Shown here: positions 1 through 9,404 of the stretch, in pieces
Position numbering within the stretch: the first letter of the stretch is position 1
How the letters are laid out: each line of letters begins with the position of its first letter
NCBI RefSeq assembly: GCF_013488225.1
Contig: NZ_CP041238.1
Coordinates: 3,942,501-4,006,500 of the forward strand
Direction of reading: 5' to 3'
Length of the DNA: 64,000 bases
From: Sinorhizobium mexicanum
Lineage (GTDB): Bacteria > Pseudomonadota > Alphaproteobacteria > Rhizobiales > Rhizobiaceae
Notes under the pieces: model-generated
Databases searched by the model: none
The model's input: the letters and a program-made list of their open reading frames with translations, nothing else
What the model was told of the DNA's origin: nothing
Made by a program: the position numbers and the translations under genes

Positions 1-252
1 ACTCTAGAGCGAAGGTCATCGTCGCCAGCAGCGCCGCCGCCCTCGTCAGTGATCGGGCTTATAGACCCACCCTCCCCAACACGTCAACAACCATTTTCAA
101 AAAAATGTCAAAAAAAGATAACATGCTGAAATCGTTGGTGCATTTTAATCGGGGCGGAAAATGAGAACCGGATGGCTTCCAAAAGCCCCGCATTTCGCGC
201 CTCGGCAACGAATATGCGATCACTGGCCTCCTTTCCTAATATGGTTAACGCA

Positions 253-1200
253 TTATTGCGCTTCAAGGGCGCGCCGAGGGCTGCTCCCCGACCCCGATCT
301 TTCGCGCAGAAAACACGACCGGTTCTCGCTCACGGCCTCAATGAGAAAGTCGCGTACCGCGCGAACCCGCGGCACGGCGATCAGATCGCGATGGCAGATC
401 ATCCAGTAGGTGCGCTTGAGCTCGATTTCCTCCGGCAACACGATCTCGAGATTGGGCTCGTCACGCGCCATGAAATGCGGCAGGACACAGAGGCCCAGCC
501 CCTGTCGCGCGGCCTTCAGCTGCGTCAGGATGCTCGAACTCTGGAAATGGGCTCGAAGTCCCGGCTGGACTTCGCCGAGATAGTCGAGTCCCGGCGTGAA
601 GATCATGTCCTCGATATAGCCGACGAAACGATGGGAGCCGAGATCGTTGCGGCTGCGGATGAGCGGGTGCGTGGCGAGGTAGCTGCGCGCGCCATAGACA
701 TGCAGCGTATAGGGCGTCAGCACTTCCGAATGGTAGGGGCCCGCCTTGGGTGCGGCGAGTGCGACGGCAATATCGGCCTCCTTGCGCGACAGCGACATGA
801 TCTGCTGGATCGCAACGAGTTCGAGCGAGATATTCGGATAGCGGTTGGCAAAGGCTGCGAGCCGGTCCGACAGGAAGAAATTGCCGAAGCCTTCGAGGAT
901 GGACATGCGGACGACGCCGCGTTGTGCGGTCATGCCGTCGCTGATGTCGAGCTGGAGTTGCTCGGTCTCCCGTTCGATCCGCTCGGCCGTCTCGATAAAA
1001 CGTTGCCCCATGGTCGTCAGCACGTAGCCGCGCGGATTGCGCTCGAAAAGCTTGACCTTGAGCGCGAATTCCAGCCGATCGATGCGGCGCGACACCGTCG
1101 CATGACTGGTCCTGAGCCGCCGTGCCGCGGTCGACAGTTGTCCGGTTCGCGCGACAGCTAGGAAGAATTGCAGGTCGTCCCAGGTGAAATTCGGATTCAT
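253..1200 (-). CDS. LysR-family transcriptional regulator
   Basis: This 315-residue protein has the LysR layout: a winged helix-turn-helix over about residues 5-65 (WDDLQFFLAVARTGQLSTAA, then SHATVSRRIDRLE), followed by a periplasmic-binding-like effector domain. Length is normal for the family. It lies divergently 244 bp from an ABC transporter/dehydrogenase cluster, and LysR genes commonly control a divergent operon, so it is the best candidate regulator of that cluster; this is inference. The effector is unknown. An 18-bp palindrome sits 11 bp upstream of its ATG and could serve autoregulation. The N-terminal residues MNPNF fit a genuine start, and no better upstream start is seen. Confidence 0.9.
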   Translation of the reverse strand: MNPNFTWDDLQFFLAVARTGQLSTAARRLRTSHATVSRRIDRLEFALKVKLFERNPRGYVLTTMGQRFIETAERIERETEQLQLDISDGMTAQRGVVRMSILEGFGNFFLSDRLAAFANRYPNISLELVAIQQIMSLSRKEADIAVALAAPKAGPYHSEVLTPYTLHVYGARSYLATHPLIRSRNDLGSHRFVGYIEDMIFTPGLDYLGEVQPGLRAHFQSSSILTQLKAARQGLGLCVLPHFMARDEPNLEIVLPEEIELKRTYWMICHRDLIAVPRVRAVRDFLIEAVSENRSCFLRERSGSGSSPRRALEAQ

Positions 1201-1211
1201 GCCCGCCCCCT

Positions 1212-1229
1212 CTGTTCGAAAATGAACAG
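1212..1229. promoter_or_regulatory. Palindromic operator candidate upstream of the LysR gene
   Basis: CTGTTCGAAAATGAACAG has perfect 6-bp arms around a 6-bp centre. It lies just before the LysR start codon, in the shared intergenic region with the ABC operon. A second GAACAG half-site occurs near 1331. LysR proteins often autoregulate from such sites. Binding by this particular LysR is inference. Confidence 0.4.
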
Positions 1230-1444
1230 ATCCTGTTTATAATTTACGGTTCGGCCCGCTTGCATCCAAGCAGAATTTTCGGGATTGTAAGCATTGAGCC
1301 GACATCTGAGGAGCATGTCTGGCCAATTTTGAACAGAGCCGAGTGGATCGAATCCCGCCGATATCGCCGAAAAGGCCTATCGGTACCGTCGCGCGTCCTT
1401 AGCGATATTTCGCCCGCCCAACTCTGAAAGTCCTGGGAGGAGAC

Positions 1445-2653
1445 ATGATGCATAAAAAACTGATGGCCACGCTTGCAATGGTGCTCGCAAGCAGCACGGC
1501 GGCACTCGCCGACGCGTCGGACGGTAAGGTCAAGATCGGCATTCTCAACGACCAGTCCGGCGTCTACGCCGATTTCGGCGGCAAGTCCTCCTACGAGGCG
1601 GCGCTGATGGCAGTCGAGGATTTCGGCGGCAAGGTGCTCGGCGTACCGGTTGAAGTGGTGACAGCCGACCATCAGAACAAGCCTGACATCGCGTCAAACA
1701 TCGCTCGGCAATGGTACGACACCGAGCAGGTCGACAGCATCATGGAACTGACGACCTCGTCCGTGGCGCTCGCGGTTCAGGCGATCTCCAAGGAGAAGAA
1801 GAAGGTCAACATCGTTACCGGCGCGGCAACGACGGAGCTCACCGGCAAACAATGCAGCCCGTATGGCTTCCATTGGGCCTATGACACCTATTCGCTTGCC
1901 GTCGGTACGGGTGGTGCGCTTGTGAAACAGGGCGGCGACAGCTGGTTCTTCCTGACGGCCGACTACGCCTTCGGCTATTCGCTTGAAGAAAACACCGCGA
2001 ATTTCGTGAAGGAAAACGGCGGCTCGGTCGTCGGCGCTGTCCGCCATCCGCTGGCGACCACCGATTTCTCCTCCTTCCTGCTGCAGGCGCAGTCCTCGGG
2101 TGCCAAGGTGATCGGGCTTGCCAATGCCGGTCTCGATACCTCGAATGCCATCAAGCAGGCCGCCGAGTTCGGCATCGTCCAGGGGGGCCAGCGCCTCGCC
2201 GCGCTGCTCTTCACCCTGGCGGAAGTCCACGGCCTCGGCCTAGAAGCGGCGCAGGGGCTGACGCTCACCGAGGGCTTCTACTGGAACCGCGACGAGGAAA
2301 GCGCGAAATTCGGCAAGCGCTTCATGGAGCGCACCGGCAAGATGCCGAACATGGTCCATGCCGGCACCTATTCGGCCGTGCTGCAATATCTGAAGGCGAT
2401 CGAGAAGGCCGGCAGTGACGACGCCGAGGCGGTCGCCAAGGAGCTGCATGCACTCCCAGTCGACGACGTTTTCGCCCAGAACGGTACGGTCGCACCAAAC
2501 GGCCGCATGATCCACGACATGTACCTGCTCGAGGTCAAGAAGCCCGACGAGAGCAAGGAGCCCTGGGACTACTTCAAGGTTCTCGCGACCATCCCCGGCA
2601 AGGACGCCTTCATCGACCCGGCCAAAAGCGGCTGTGATCTCGTGAAGTCCTGA
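1445..2653 (+). CDS. ABC transporter periplasmic binding protein (branched-chain amino acid / amide type)
   Basis: A 402-residue secreted protein with a clear signal peptide (lysines at residues 4-5, hydrophobic core, likely cleavage after Ala22). The mature start VKIGILNDQSGVYADFGG is typical of the type-1 ligand-binding family that includes LivJ and urea- or amide-binding proteins. It heads an operon with two ATPases and two Liv-type permeases, so it is the solute receptor of that importer. The ligand cannot be read from sequence. The downstream GMC oxidoreductase and aldehyde dehydrogenase suggest an alcohol-bearing compound rather than a plain amino acid (inference). The start is supported by a GGGAGG-type ribosome site about 6 bases upstream. 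Confidence 0.92.
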   Translation: MMHKKLMATLAMVLASSTAALADASDGKVKIGILNDQSGVYADFGGKSSYEAALMAVEDFGGKVLGVPVEVVTADHQNKPDIASNIARQWYDTEQVDSIMELTTSSVALAVQAISKEKKKVNIVTGAATTELTGKQCSPYGFHWAYDTYSLAVGTGGALVKQGGDSWFFLTADYAFGYSLEENTANFVKENGGSVVGAVRHPLATTDFSSFLLQAQSSGAKVIGLANAGLDTSNAIKQAAEFGIVQGGQRLAALLFTLAEVHGLGLEAAQGLTLTEGFYWNRDEESAKFGKRFMERTGKMPNMVHAGTYSAVLQYLKAIEKAGSDDAEAVAKELHALPVDDVFAQNGTVAPNGRMIHDMYLLEVKKPDESKEPWDYFKVLATIPGKDAFIDPAKSGCDLVKS

Positions 2654-2665
2654 TCGGCCGGATCG

Positions 2666-3448
2666 ATGACCGCGATCACGCCTTCGCAGAATGGAGCACC
2701 GCGGGTGGTTTTGTCCGCCCGCGGTCTCCGCCGTGACTTCGGCGGCTTCGCGGCCGTCAAGGACGTCAATCTCGACGTCCACCATGCCCGCGTGCACGCG
2801 TTGATCGGCCCGAACGGGGCCGGCAAGACCACGGTGTTCAACCTGCTGACCAAGTTCCTGCAGCCGACACACGGCACGATCACGCTGCTCGGCGAAGACA
2901 TCACCAACACCGCGCCGGACAAGGTTGCCCGCATGGGCCTTGTGCGCTCGTTCCAGATCTCGGCCGTGTTCCCGCACCTGACAGTGCTCGACAATGTGCG
3001 CGTGGCCCTGCAGCGGCCGAACAACCTTGCAACGCAATTCTGGAAGCCGCTTTCCGCACTCGATGCCTTGAACGCCAAGGCCGATCAGCTGATCCGCTCG
3101 GTTGGCCTCGAAAAGGAGCGCAACGCCATCGCGGCCGACCTCTCCTATGGCCGCAAGCGCGTGCTCGAGATCGCGACGACGCTGGCGCTCGATCCGAAGG
3201 TGCTGCTGCTGGACGAACCGATGGCCGGCATGGGTCACGAGGACGTCGGCATGGTCGCCGAGATCATCCGCGACGTGGCGCGCGAGCGCGCTGTTCTGAT
3301 GGTCGAGCACAATCTCTCGGTCGTCGCCACGCTCTGCCACCATGTCACTGTGCTGCAGCGCGGCGAAATTCTGGCCGAGGGCGACTATGCGACCGTGTCG
3401 GAGGATCCGCGCGTGCGCACCGCCTATATGGGCACGGAGGAAGCCTGA
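2666..3448 (+). CDS. ABC transporter ATP-binding protein, LivG type
   Basis: A 260-residue ATPase with Walker A GPNGAGKTT near residues 48-56, a LivG-like signature LSYGRKR in place of LSGGQ, and Walker B VLLLDEP. It begins 12 bases after the binding-protein stop and ends one base before the next ATPase start, so the genes are co-transcribed and probably translationally coupled. It powers import through the two permeases encoded next. LivG/LivF pairs are the standard arrangement for branched-chain-type ABC importers. The substrate is unknown. Confidence 0.93.
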   Translation: MTAITPSQNGAPRVVLSARGLRRDFGGFAAVKDVNLDVHHARVHALIGPNGAGKTTVFNLLTKFLQPTHGTITLLGEDITNTAPDKVARMGLVRSFQISAVFPHLTVLDNVRVALQRPNNLATQFWKPLSALDALNAKADQLIRSVGLEKERNAIAADLSYGRKRVLEIATTLALDPKVLLLDEPMAGMGHEDVGMVAEIIRDVARERAVLMVEHNLSVVATLCHHVTVLQRGEILAEGDYATVSEDPRVRTAYMGTEEA

Positions 3449-3449
3449 C

Positions 3450-4151
3450 ATGAAACCTCTGCTCAAGGTCTCGGGCCTCAATGCCTGGTACGGCGAAAGC
3501 CATATTCTTCACGGTGTCGACATGACTGTCGGCGAAGGCGAGATGGTGACGCTGCTCGGCCGCAACGGCGTCGGCAAAACGACGACGCTGCGTGCCATCA
3601 TGGGCATTGTGCGCGAACGAAAAGGCGAGATCAGTTTCGCCGGCGAGGATCTGATCCGGGTGCCCCTCCACCGCGTCGCCCATCGCGGCCTCGGCTTCGT
3701 TCCCGAAGAGCGCGGCATCTTCTCGACGCTTTCGGTCTACGAAAACCTGCTGCTGCCGCCGGCGGTTGCCAGGGGTGGCATGACCATCGACGAGATTTTC
3801 GAGCTTTTCCCAAACCTGCACGAACGGCGCAACAGTCAGGGAACCAAGCTGTCCGGCGGCGAACAGCAGATGCTGGCGATTGCGCGCATTCTTAGAACCG
3901 GAGTGCGGATGATGCTGCTCGACGAACCCACCGAGGGACTTGCCCCGGTGATCGTCCAGCGCATCGGCGACGTCTTGAAGAAGCTGAAGGAACGCGGCAT
4001 GACCGTCCTGCTCGTCGAGCAGAACTTCCGCTTTGCGGCCAAAGTCGCCGACCGCTTCTACCTCATGGACCATGGCCGGGTCGCCGGCGAGTTCCCGGTT
4101 TCGGAGCTTTCCCAGCGCATGGGCATGCTGCATGATGTGCTCGGAGTGTAG
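3450..4151 (+). CDS. ABC transporter ATP-binding protein, LivF type
   Basis: The ATG at 3450, one base after the preceding stop, gives a 233-residue LivF-length protein; a longer in-frame extension upstream would overlap the previous gene heavily and is rejected. Visible motifs are Walker A GRNGVGKTT (about residues 37-45), signature LSGGEQQ and Walker B MLLDEPTEGLAP. It is the second ATPase of the importer and is followed after three bases by the permease gene. Confidence 0.93.
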   Translation: MKPLLKVSGLNAWYGESHILHGVDMTVGEGEMVTLLGRNGVGKTTTLRAIMGIVRERKGEISFAGEDLIRVPLHRVAHRGLGFVPEERGIFSTLSVYENLLLPPAVARGGMTIDEIFELFPNLHERRNSQGTKLSGGEQQMLAIARILRTGVRMMLLDEPTEGLAPVIVQRIGDVLKKLKERGMTVLLVEQNFRFAAKVADRFYLMDHGRVAGEFPVSELSQRMGMLHDVLGV

Positions 4152-4154
4152 GCC

Positions 4155-5042
4155 ATGATCACGATTTTCGGAATTCCGCTCCAAGCCTTTCTCGGGCAGC
4201 TTCTGATCGGGCTCATCAACGGCTCCTTCTATGCACTGTTGAGCCTCGGCCTTGCGATCATCTTCGGCCTGCTGCGCGTCATCAACTTCGCCCACGGTGC
4301 GCAATACATGCTGGGGGCCTTTGCCGCCTGGTTGCTCCTGTCGTATTTCGGCATCGGCTACTGGCCCGCCCTCATCATCGCTCCGCTTCTCGTCGGTCTT
4401 CTTGGCGCCTTCATCGAGCGCACGATGTTGAGGCGTCTCTATTCGCTCGATCCGCTGTATGGCCTGCTCTTCACCTTCGGCCTGGCGCTAACCGTCGAAG
4501 GGACTTTCCGCTATCTCTACGGCGCCTCTGGCCAGCCCTATGCGACGCCGGCATTGCTTACGGGCGGCACCAATCTCGGCTTCATGTTCCTGCCCGTCTA
4601 CCGCGGCTGGGTGATCGCCTTCTCGCTTGTCGTATGCCTCGGTACCTGGCTCGTCATCGAGAAGACGAAACTCGGCTCCTATCTGCGCGCCGCAACGGAA
4701 AATCCGGTGCTCGTACAGTCCTTCGGCATCAACGTGCCATTCCTGCTGACGCTGACCTACGGTCTCGGCGCGGCGCTTGCGGCGCTTGCCGGCGTGCTGG
4801 CCGCGCCGATCTACCAGGTCTCACCGCTGATGGGATCGAACATCATCATCATCGTCTTTGCCGTCGTCGTCGTTGGCGGCATGGGCTCGATCATGGGGGC
4901 GATCGTCACCGGCTACATGCTCGGTGTCGCCGAGGGACTGACCAAGGTCTTCTATCCGGAGGCCTCCAATATCGTGATCTTCGTGATCATGGCCATCGTT
5001 CTCCTGCTGAGACCCGCGGGCCTCTTCGGCCGGGATGCTTGA
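4155..5042 (+). CDS. ABC transporter permease, LivH type
   Basis: A 295-residue polytopic inner-membrane protein. The N-terminal stretch LINGSFYALLSLGLAIIFGL and the following INFAHGAQYMLGAF are hallmark LivH features. It forms one half of the translocation pore of the importer. It begins three bases after the LivF-type ATPase and overlaps the start of the next permease by eight bases if that gene starts at 5035. Confidence 0.92.
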   Translation: MITIFGIPLQAFLGQLLIGLINGSFYALLSLGLAIIFGLLRVINFAHGAQYMLGAFAAWLLLSYFGIGYWPALIIAPLLVGLLGAFIERTMLRRLYSLDPLYGLLFTFGLALTVEGTFRYLYGASGQPYATPALLTGGTNLGFMFLPVYRGWVIAFSLVVCLGTWLVIEKTKLGSYLRAATENPVLVQSFGINVPFLLTLTYGLGAALAALAGVLAAPIYQVSPLMGSNIIIIVFAVVVVGGMGSIMGAIVTGYMLGVAEGLTKVFYPEASNIVIFVIMAIVLLLRPAGLFGRDA

Positions 5043-6036
5043 TATGACGCTGACACTCGAACTTGAAAAGCAGAAGGAACGCTCGCCGGTCGTCGCCCAG
5101 ACGATCTTTCTCGGCGCGGGCCTTGCCTTGCTGCTGCTTGCCCCCCTGTTCTTCTACCCGGTCTTCCTGATGAAGATCCTGTGCTTCGCGCTCTTTGCCT
5201 GCGCGTTCAATCTGCTGCTCGGCTATACGGGGCTGCTTTCCTTCGGCCATGCCGCCTTTTTCGGCGGCGCGGCCTATTTTACAGCGCACGTCGTCAAGGA
5301 ATGGGGCGTGCCGCCCGAGCTCGGCATCCTCGTCGGCGTCGTTGGCGCGGCGCTCCTCGGAGCTGTCGTTGGTTTCTTTGCCATCCGCCGCCAGGGTATC
5401 TATTTCGCGATGATCACGCTCGCGCTGGCGCAGATGTTCTATTTCTTCTGCCTCCAGGCCGAGTTCACGCATGGCGAGGACGGCATCCAGTCGGTACCGC
5501 GCGGCCATCTTTTCGGCTTCATCGACCTCTCGCAGTCGACGAACATGTACTACTTCGTGCTCGCCGTGTTCGTGATCGGCATCGCCATCATCTGGCGGAT
5601 CATCAACTCGCCGTTCGGCATGATCCTGAAATCGATCCGCGAGAACGAGACACGCGCCATCTCGCTCGGCTATTCAGTGAGAAACTACAAGCTTGCGGCC
5701 TTCGTGATGTCGGCGGCGCTGACCGGATTGGCGGGCGGCGTGAAGGCCCTGGTCTTCCAGTTCGCGACCTTGACCGATGTCGGCTGGCAGATGTCGGGCG
5801 AAGTCATCCTGATGACCCTGCTCGGCGGTATCGGCACCCTGATCGGACCGCTCTTCGGCGCCGGCCTCGTCGTCGCGCTTCAGAACTACCTGGCAACGTC
5901 GGAATTCCCGGTCACGATCATCACCGGCCTTGTCTTCATGGCCTGCGTGCTGCTCTTCCGCCGCGGCATTGTCGGAGAGTTCTATAACTCGCGCCTCGGC
6001 CGAAAGCTCGGCTTCGAGCATCGCCACAAGCACTGA
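5035..6036 (+). CDS. ABC transporter permease, LivM type
   Basis: A 333-residue membrane protein with the LivM pattern: about 8-10 hydrophobic segments, LLLGYTGLLSFGHAAFFGG near the N-terminus and a central FGMILKSIRENETRA loop. It pairs with the LivH-type permease. Two starts are possible, ATG 5035 (overlapping the livH-type stop) and ATG 5044 (immediately after it); neither has a decisive ribosome site. It is the last transport gene, followed 52 bases later by the GMC oxidoreductase. Confidence 0.91.
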   Translation: MLDMTLTLELEKQKERSPVVAQTIFLGAGLALLLLAPLFFYPVFLMKILCFALFACAFNLLLGYTGLLSFGHAAFFGGAAYFTAHVVKEWGVPPELGILVGVVGAALLGAVVGFFAIRRQGIYFAMITLALAQMFYFFCLQAEFTHGEDGIQSVPRGHLFGFIDLSQSTNMYYFVLAVFVIGIAIIWRIINSPFGMILKSIRENETRAISLGYSVRNYKLAAFVMSAALTGLAGGVKALVFQFATLTDVGWQMSGEVILMTLLGGIGTLIGPLFGAGLVVALQNYLATSEFPVTIITGLVFMACVLLFRRGIVGEFYNSRLGRKLGFEHRHKH

Positions 6037-6088
6037 CGCTTATCGCCTGGCACCGAGTGCGCCGGGCCGCGAAAATTAGAGAAAGCCC

Positions 6089-7684
6089 ATGGAAACGTTC
6101 GACTACATCGTCGTCGGAGCGGGTAGCGCCGGCTGCGTGCTCGCAAATCGCCTCTCGGAAAATCCGGATCGCCGCGTCCTGCTGCTCGAGGCCGGCGGCA
6201 GTGATAACTATCACTGGATCCATATTCCGGTCGGCTATCTCTACTGCATCAACAATCCCCGCACCGACTGGTGCCTTACGACCGCCGCGGAGGAGGGCCT
6301 CAACGGCCGGTCGCTCTTTTACCCGCGCGGCAAGGTGCTCGGCGGCTGCTCCTCGATCAACGGCATGATCTATATGCGCGGCCAGGCGCGCGACTACGAC
6401 CTCTGGCGCCAACTCGGCTGCGTCGGCTGGAGCTGGGAGGACGTGCTGCCGCTCTTCAGGAAATCCGAAGACCATTATCGCGGCGCCGACGACATGCACG
6501 GTGCGGGCGGCGAGTGGCGGGTCGAGAAGGCGCGTGTCCGCTGGGCGGTGCTCGATGCCTTTCAGAAGGCGGCAAGCGAAGCGGGCATTCCCGAAACGGA
6601 GGATTTCAACCGCGGCAGCAACGAAGGCTCCGGCTATTTCGACGTGAACCAGCGCTCCGGTGTTCGGTGGAATACGGCCAAGGCTTTTCTCAAGCCTGCC
6701 CGACATCGGCGCAATCTCGTGATCCTGACAAAGGCGCATGTGAAGCGGCTGATTCTCGAGGAAGACCGCGTTGCCGGCGTCGAATTCCAGCATGACGGCG
6801 TCACCAAGCGCGCAGATGCCCGGCGCGAGACCGTGCTTTCCGCCGGCTCGATCGGCTCGCCGCATGTTCTCGAACTCTCCGGCATCGGCCGCCCCGACGT
6901 CCTGAGCCAAAACGGCCTCGAAGTGCGCCACGCGCTGCCCGGCGTCGGCGAGAACCTGCAGGATCACCTGCAACTGCGGCTCGCCTACAAGGTCACCGGC
7001 GTGCCGACGCTCAACGAGAAGGCCAGTTCGCTTTTCGGCAAGGCGGCGATCGGGCTCGAATATCTCGCCCGCCGCTCCGGCCCGATGGCAATGGCGCCGA
7101 GCCAACTCGGCATCTTCACCCGGTCCGGTCCGGAAAAGGAAACACCGGACCTGCAATATCACGTCCAGCCGGTAACGCTCGAAAAGTTCGGCGAACCCGT
7201 GCACCCCTTCCCGGCAATCACCGCCAGTGTCTGTAACCTCAGACCCGAAAGCCGCGGCTCGGTGCATCTGAAGGGACCGGACTTCGCGGCCGTACCCGAC
7301 ATTCGTCCGCGCTATCTGACCGCCGAGGCCGATCGCAATGTGGCCGTGAAGGCGATCCGCCTCACGCGCCGCATCGTCGCGCAGCCCTCGTTTGCCCGCT
7401 TCAATCCGGTCGAGTTCAAGCCGGGCCCGGCTTACGAAACCGACGAAGACCTGACGCGCGCGGCCGGTGATATCGGCACGACGATCTTCCACCCGGTCGG
7501 GACCTGCCGCATGGGCGCCGATGCGGACAGCGTCGTCGATCCGGAGCTGCGCCTGCGCGGGCTCAAGGGATTGCGCATCGCCGATGCCTCGATCATGCCG
7601 ACGATCACTTCCGGCAACACCAATTCGCCGACGATCATGATCGCGGAAAAGGCGGCGGAGATGATAGTCGCGGCCGACCGATGA
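6089..7684 (+). CDS. GMC-family FAD-dependent oxidoreductase (choline/alcohol dehydrogenase type)
   Basis: A 531-residue flavoprotein. The N-terminal VVGAGSAGCVLANRLSE is the FAD-binding Rossmann motif, PRGKVLGGCSSINGMIYMRG is the first GMC signature, and the C-terminal FHPVGTCRMG and SGNTNSP carry the usual catalytic His and Asn. Such enzymes oxidise alcohols to aldehydes. The gene sits between a Liv-type importer and an aldehyde dehydrogenase, so a two-step oxidation of an imported alcohol to an acid is likely. It resembles BetA in family, but the transporter is not a choline type, so a choline assignment is not made. The start is supported by a GAGAAAG site upstream. Confidence 0.9.
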   Translation: METFDYIVVGAGSAGCVLANRLSENPDRRVLLLEAGGSDNYHWIHIPVGYLYCINNPRTDWCLTTAAEEGLNGRSLFYPRGKVLGGCSSINGMIYMRGQARDYDLWRQLGCVGWSWEDVLPLFRKSEDHYRGADDMHGAGGEWRVEKARVRWAVLDAFQKAASEAGIPETEDFNRGSNEGSGYFDVNQRSGVRWNTAKAFLKPARHRRNLVILTKAHVKRLILEEDRVAGVEFQHDGVTKRADARRETVLSAGSIGSPHVLELSGIGRPDVLSQNGLEVRHALPGVGENLQDHLQLRLAYKVTGVPTLNEKASSLFGKAAIGLEYLARRSGPMAMAPSQLGIFTRSGPEKETPDLQYHVQPVTLEKFGEPVHPFPAITASVCNLRPESRGSVHLKGPDFAAVPDIRPRYLTAEADRNVAVKAIRLTRRIVAQPSFARFNPVEFKPGPAYETDEDLTRAAGDIGTTIFHPVGTCRMGADADSVVDPELRLRGLKGLRIADASIMPTITSGNTNSPTIMIAEKAAEMIVAADR

Positions 7685-7794
7685 GAGCTGCGGCAACCCT
7701 GTGACGCAGACAGACCCGTTGAGGCGCAGCAAAAACCGGCTGGCGCGACGACCGCCGCGTGGTCCATACTGGCGTGCTACAGATGGGGAGCGGC

Positions 7795-9273
7795 ATGCAG
7801 GATAAGCTTTTCATTGACGGAAAATGGGAAAAGCCGCGCAAGGGCGGCACGATCGATGTTATCAATCCGGCGACGGAAGAGGTGATCGGCAAGGCAGCGG
7901 CAGGAACCTCGAACGACGTCGATCACGCCGTCAAGGCGGCTCGCATCGCGTTCGACAGCGGTCGCTGGCCGAAGCTGACTGGCGCGGAGCGAGCCCGCTA
8001 CCTTCGGGCGATCGCCGGAAAGATCGACGAGCGACGCCACGCCCTTGCAAGGCTCGAAGTCACGGACAACGGCAAGCCGCTGCCGGAAGCGCTCTGGGAT
8101 ATCGATGACGCGGCCGGCTGCTTCAATTACTATGCGGGTCTCGCCGAAGAGCTCGACGACAATGCCGAGGAACCGATCGCGGTCGCCGACAGCCGCTTCT
8201 CTTCGAAAGCCGTTCGCGAACCGCTCGGCGTCGTCGGTGCCATCACGCCTTGGAATTATCCGCTGCTGATGGCCGCCTGGAAGGTCGCCCCGGCACTTGC
8301 CGCCGGCTGCACCATCGTGCTGAAACCATCCGAACTGACGCCGCTGACGGCGCTCGAGCTCGGCAGGATCGCCGAAGAAATCGACCTGCCGCCCGGCGTT
8401 CTCAACATCGTTACCGGCACCGGACCGGATGCCGGCGAGCCGCTGACCGAACACCCGCTCGTCGACAAGCTTGCCTTCACCGGCTCGGTGCCGACCGGCC
8501 GCAAGGTCATGATGGCGGGGGCGCAGGACATCAAGAACATCAGCCTCGAGCTCGGCGGCAAATCGCCCTTCGTCGTCTTCGCCGACAGCGATATCGAGAA
8601 GGCGGTTGAATGGATCATGTTCGGCATCTTCTGGAACCAGGGACAAGTCTGCTCCGCGACGTCGCGCGTGCTCGTAGAAGAGCCGATCTACGATGCTGTT
8701 TTGAGAAGGCTGACCGCGGAAGCGGCGAGGATCAAGATCGGCAACGGCCTCGATGAGGGAACATTGCTCGGCCCGATCGTCTCCAAGGGGCAATACGACA
8801 AGATTCTCGGCACGATCGAGCGGGCGCGCCAGGACGGCGCAACAGTGGCAGTCGGCGGTAGCCGCCCGGCCGGCTTCGACAGCGGCTATTTCATCGAGCC
8901 CACAGTGCTGACTGATATGGCGGAGGACAGCTTCGCCTGGCGGGAGGAAATCTTCGGACCCGTCGTCTGCCTCATGCCGTTCAGCGATGAAGAGGAGGCG
9001 ATCAGGCTTGCCAACGACAGCCGCTTCGGCCTCGCCGCCGCCGTCATGTCCGACGACAGGACGCGCTGCGAACGCGTCGCGCGCGCCTTCCGCGCCGGCA
9101 TCGTCTGGATCAACTGCTCGCAACCGACCTTCACCGAAGCACCGTGGGGTGGCTATAAGCAATCCGGCATCGGCCGCGAACTCGGCCGCTGGGGCCTCGC
9201 CAACTATCTGGAGGTGAAGCAGATCACCAGCTTCGATGCCGATGAACCGTGGGGCTGGTACATCAAAGGGTGA
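7795..9273 (+). CDS. NAD(P)-dependent aldehyde dehydrogenase
   Basis: A 492-residue aldehyde dehydrogenase of normal length. Motifs are PWNYPLLMAAWKVAPALAAG, FTGSVPTGRKV (cofactor binding), LELGGKSPFVV (catalytic Glu) and FWNQGQVCSATSR (catalytic Cys). The ATG at 7795 is chosen because GGGGAG lies four bases upstream; in-frame GTG 7759 and ATG 7783 are less well supported. It follows the GMC gene by about 110 bases and probably oxidises its aldehyde product. The sequence style resembles betaine-aldehyde dehydrogenases, but substrate specificity cannot be assigned. Confidence 0.9.
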   Translation: MQDKLFIDGKWEKPRKGGTIDVINPATEEVIGKAAAGTSNDVDHAVKAARIAFDSGRWPKLTGAERARYLRAIAGKIDERRHALARLEVTDNGKPLPEALWDIDDAAGCFNYYAGLAEELDDNAEEPIAVADSRFSSKAVREPLGVVGAITPWNYPLLMAAWKVAPALAAGCTIVLKPSELTPLTALELGRIAEEIDLPPGVLNIVTGTGPDAGEPLTEHPLVDKLAFTGSVPTGRKVMMAGAQDIKNISLELGGKSPFVVFADSDIEKAVEWIMFGIFWNQGQVCSATSRVLVEEPIYDAVLRRLTAEAARIKIGNGLDEGTLLGPIVSKGQYDKILGTIERARQDGATVAVGGSRPAGFDSGYFIEPTVLTDMAEDSFAWREEIFGPVVCLMPFSDEEEAIRLANDSRFGLAAAVMSDDRTRCERVARAFRAGIVWINCSQPTFTEAPWGGYKQSGIGRELGRWGLANYLEVKQITSFDADEPWGWYIKG

Positions 9274-9324
9274 GCGGTGCGCTTAGCGCCGGGCATGGGC
9301 AAGAAGTCGAACCGCTTGGGACCG

Positions 9325-9378
9325 CCCCTCTGCCCTGCCGGGCATCCCCTGGGGGAGATGCCCGGCAGGGCAGAGGGG
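9325..9378. repeat. Perfect 22-bp inverted repeat between convergent genes
   Basis: Arms at 9325-9346 and 9357-9378 are exact reverse complements (core CCCTGCCGGGCATC) with a 10-base loop. The hairpin lies between the convergent aldehyde dehydrogenase and metH genes and could end transcription from both. The same arm sequence recurs in the larger element at 44461-44628, so this is a dispersed intergenic repeat and not a gene-specific terminator. Confidence 0.85.
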
Positions 9379-9404
9379 GGTAGTAACGCCCTCCGTTTTG
9401 GTCC

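Noticed and set aside
1..60. Possible start of a minus-strand gene with a signal-peptide-like Ala/Leu-rich N-terminus at the left edge
   Set aside because: Only six codons from the ATG at position 19 are in the window, and the frame upstream reaches a stop without a standard start; too little to call.
6089..9273. betA-betB choline to glycine betaine pathway
   Set aside because: The enzyme families agree, but there is no BetI or choline transporter and the linked importer is Liv-type, so the substrate is left open.
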